Positions 20,453-20,696 of a stretch of 20,696 nucleotides of DNA are shown here, one piece after another. Each line of letters starts with the position of its first letter. The first letter of the stretch is position 1. Made by a program: the position numbers and the translations under genes. Below the pieces are notes generated by a model. The model was not told the DNA's origin. It did not search any database and worked only from the letters and a program-made list of their open reading frames with translations. The DNA is from a virus: the IMG/VR virus record IMGVR_UViG_3300035438_000136, positions 1 through 20,696 of that record; one strand, written 5' to 3'.

Positions 20453-20696
20453 ATGGATTGGGGCATCGTTATCGCCAGCCTTGTAACCGCTGTTGGCGGG
20501 GTGGTTACTACCCTTTTGTTGAAGGTGAAGAATGAGAACACTAAAGACCATGCAAGCGTGATGGAAATTCTGCGGAGCGTCGGTGGAAAAGTGGAGAGGA
20601 TTGATAGTAAGTTGGATGCACATATCGATTGGCATCTTAAGGGGGCATCTAGTGGGGAAATTCCTGTCAGAAATAAAAGGGCAGCGAGCAGGTCAA
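20453..20696 (+). CDS. Membrane/coiled-coil protein, 3' end beyond window
   Basis: An open frame starting at ATG 20453, two bases after the endolysin stop, with no stop before the window end (81 codons seen). The N-terminus MDWGIVIASLVTAVGGVVTT continued by LLL is a single membrane span. It is followed by a charged helical region, EILRSVGGKVERIDSKLDAH, then IDWHL and a basic end. The layout matches small membrane proteins of the DUF2746-like type found near lysis genes of actinophages, with 'V..L...V..K...LD..L..HI.WH'. It could be a second holin-type or a spanin-like accessory protein. The family call is from motif memory. The N-terminus and start are clear; the C-terminal length is unknown. 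Confidence 0.65.
   Translation, partial: MDWGIVIASLVTAVGGVVTTLLLKVKNENTKDHASVMEILRSVGGKVERIDSKLDAHIDWHLKGASSGEIPVRNKRAASRS

Noticed and set aside
1-20696. tRNA genes, integrase, attachment sites or lysogeny regulators
   Set aside because: None seen; the gaps are short and fully accounted for. Absence from this window says nothing about the rest of the genome.

Overview
The window is a single, entirely rightward (+ strand) block of a tailed double-stranded DNA phage (siphovirus type). It holds the large terminase, portal, prohead protease, HK97-fold capsid, connector, tail tube, tail assembly chaperones, tape measure, minor tail proteins, adhesins and the start of lysis. No integrase, repressor or tRNA gene is visible. 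The host is probably an actinobacterium or a related aquatic Gram-positive. This is inferred from the VanY-type M15 endolysin, the small membrane proteins beside it, the actinophage-like tail chaperone and gp10-like proteins, and the many starts with weak Shine-Dalgarno sequences. No host-specific marker is present, so this is a soft call.

Layout: (1) 1-2902: terminase large subunit (5' end probably cut by the window edge), an easily missed 48-aa double-membrane-span protein, and the portal. (2) 2902-6020: an accessory block inside the head module. It holds a small structural protein, a collagen-like fibre, a glycine-rich adhesin and three small proteins, tightly packed with overlapping stops and starts. 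(3) 6020-8837: a prohead protease with a large N-terminal extension, then a 133-nt structured leader and the major capsid protein. (4) 8838-8950: a GNRA hairpin and a strong intrinsic terminator whose loop is complementary to the leader of the next gene (possible pseudoknot). (5) 8951-11558: a sugar-modification block (GT4 glycosyltransferase, GT2 glycosyltransferase, DUF115/MptE-like protein) with a possible overlapping small gene at its start. (6) 11571-14071: head-tail connector, tail-terminator-like protein, tail tube protein behind its own promoter, tail chaperones with a CCCTTTG -1 slippery site, and a gp10-like protein. (7) 14112-14822: an archaeo-eukaryotic-primase-like protein placed in the tail operon behind a promoter-like sequence. 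(8) 14832-18260: tape measure and two adjacent minor tail genes that look like one split gene. (9) 18272-19576: a second adhesin cassette. (10) 19643-20696: small membrane protein, M15 endolysin and a truncated membrane/coiled-coil protein.

The most notable structure is that the adhesin cassette occurs twice with the same order: a beta-domain ending in a VG(D/N)(L/V)SA tail, then a glycine-rich fibre, then a short 'MA-YA-LDE-NIV' protein. One copy lies between portal and protease and the other at the distal end of the tail genes. With the three sugar-modifying genes after the capsid, the window looks like a phage that has invested in surface decoration and host recognition. No wholly new defence or mobile system is evident. 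The less expected items are the cassette duplication, the primase-like gene in the tail operon, the terminator pseudoknot candidate and the overlapping reading frames at 8951-9182.
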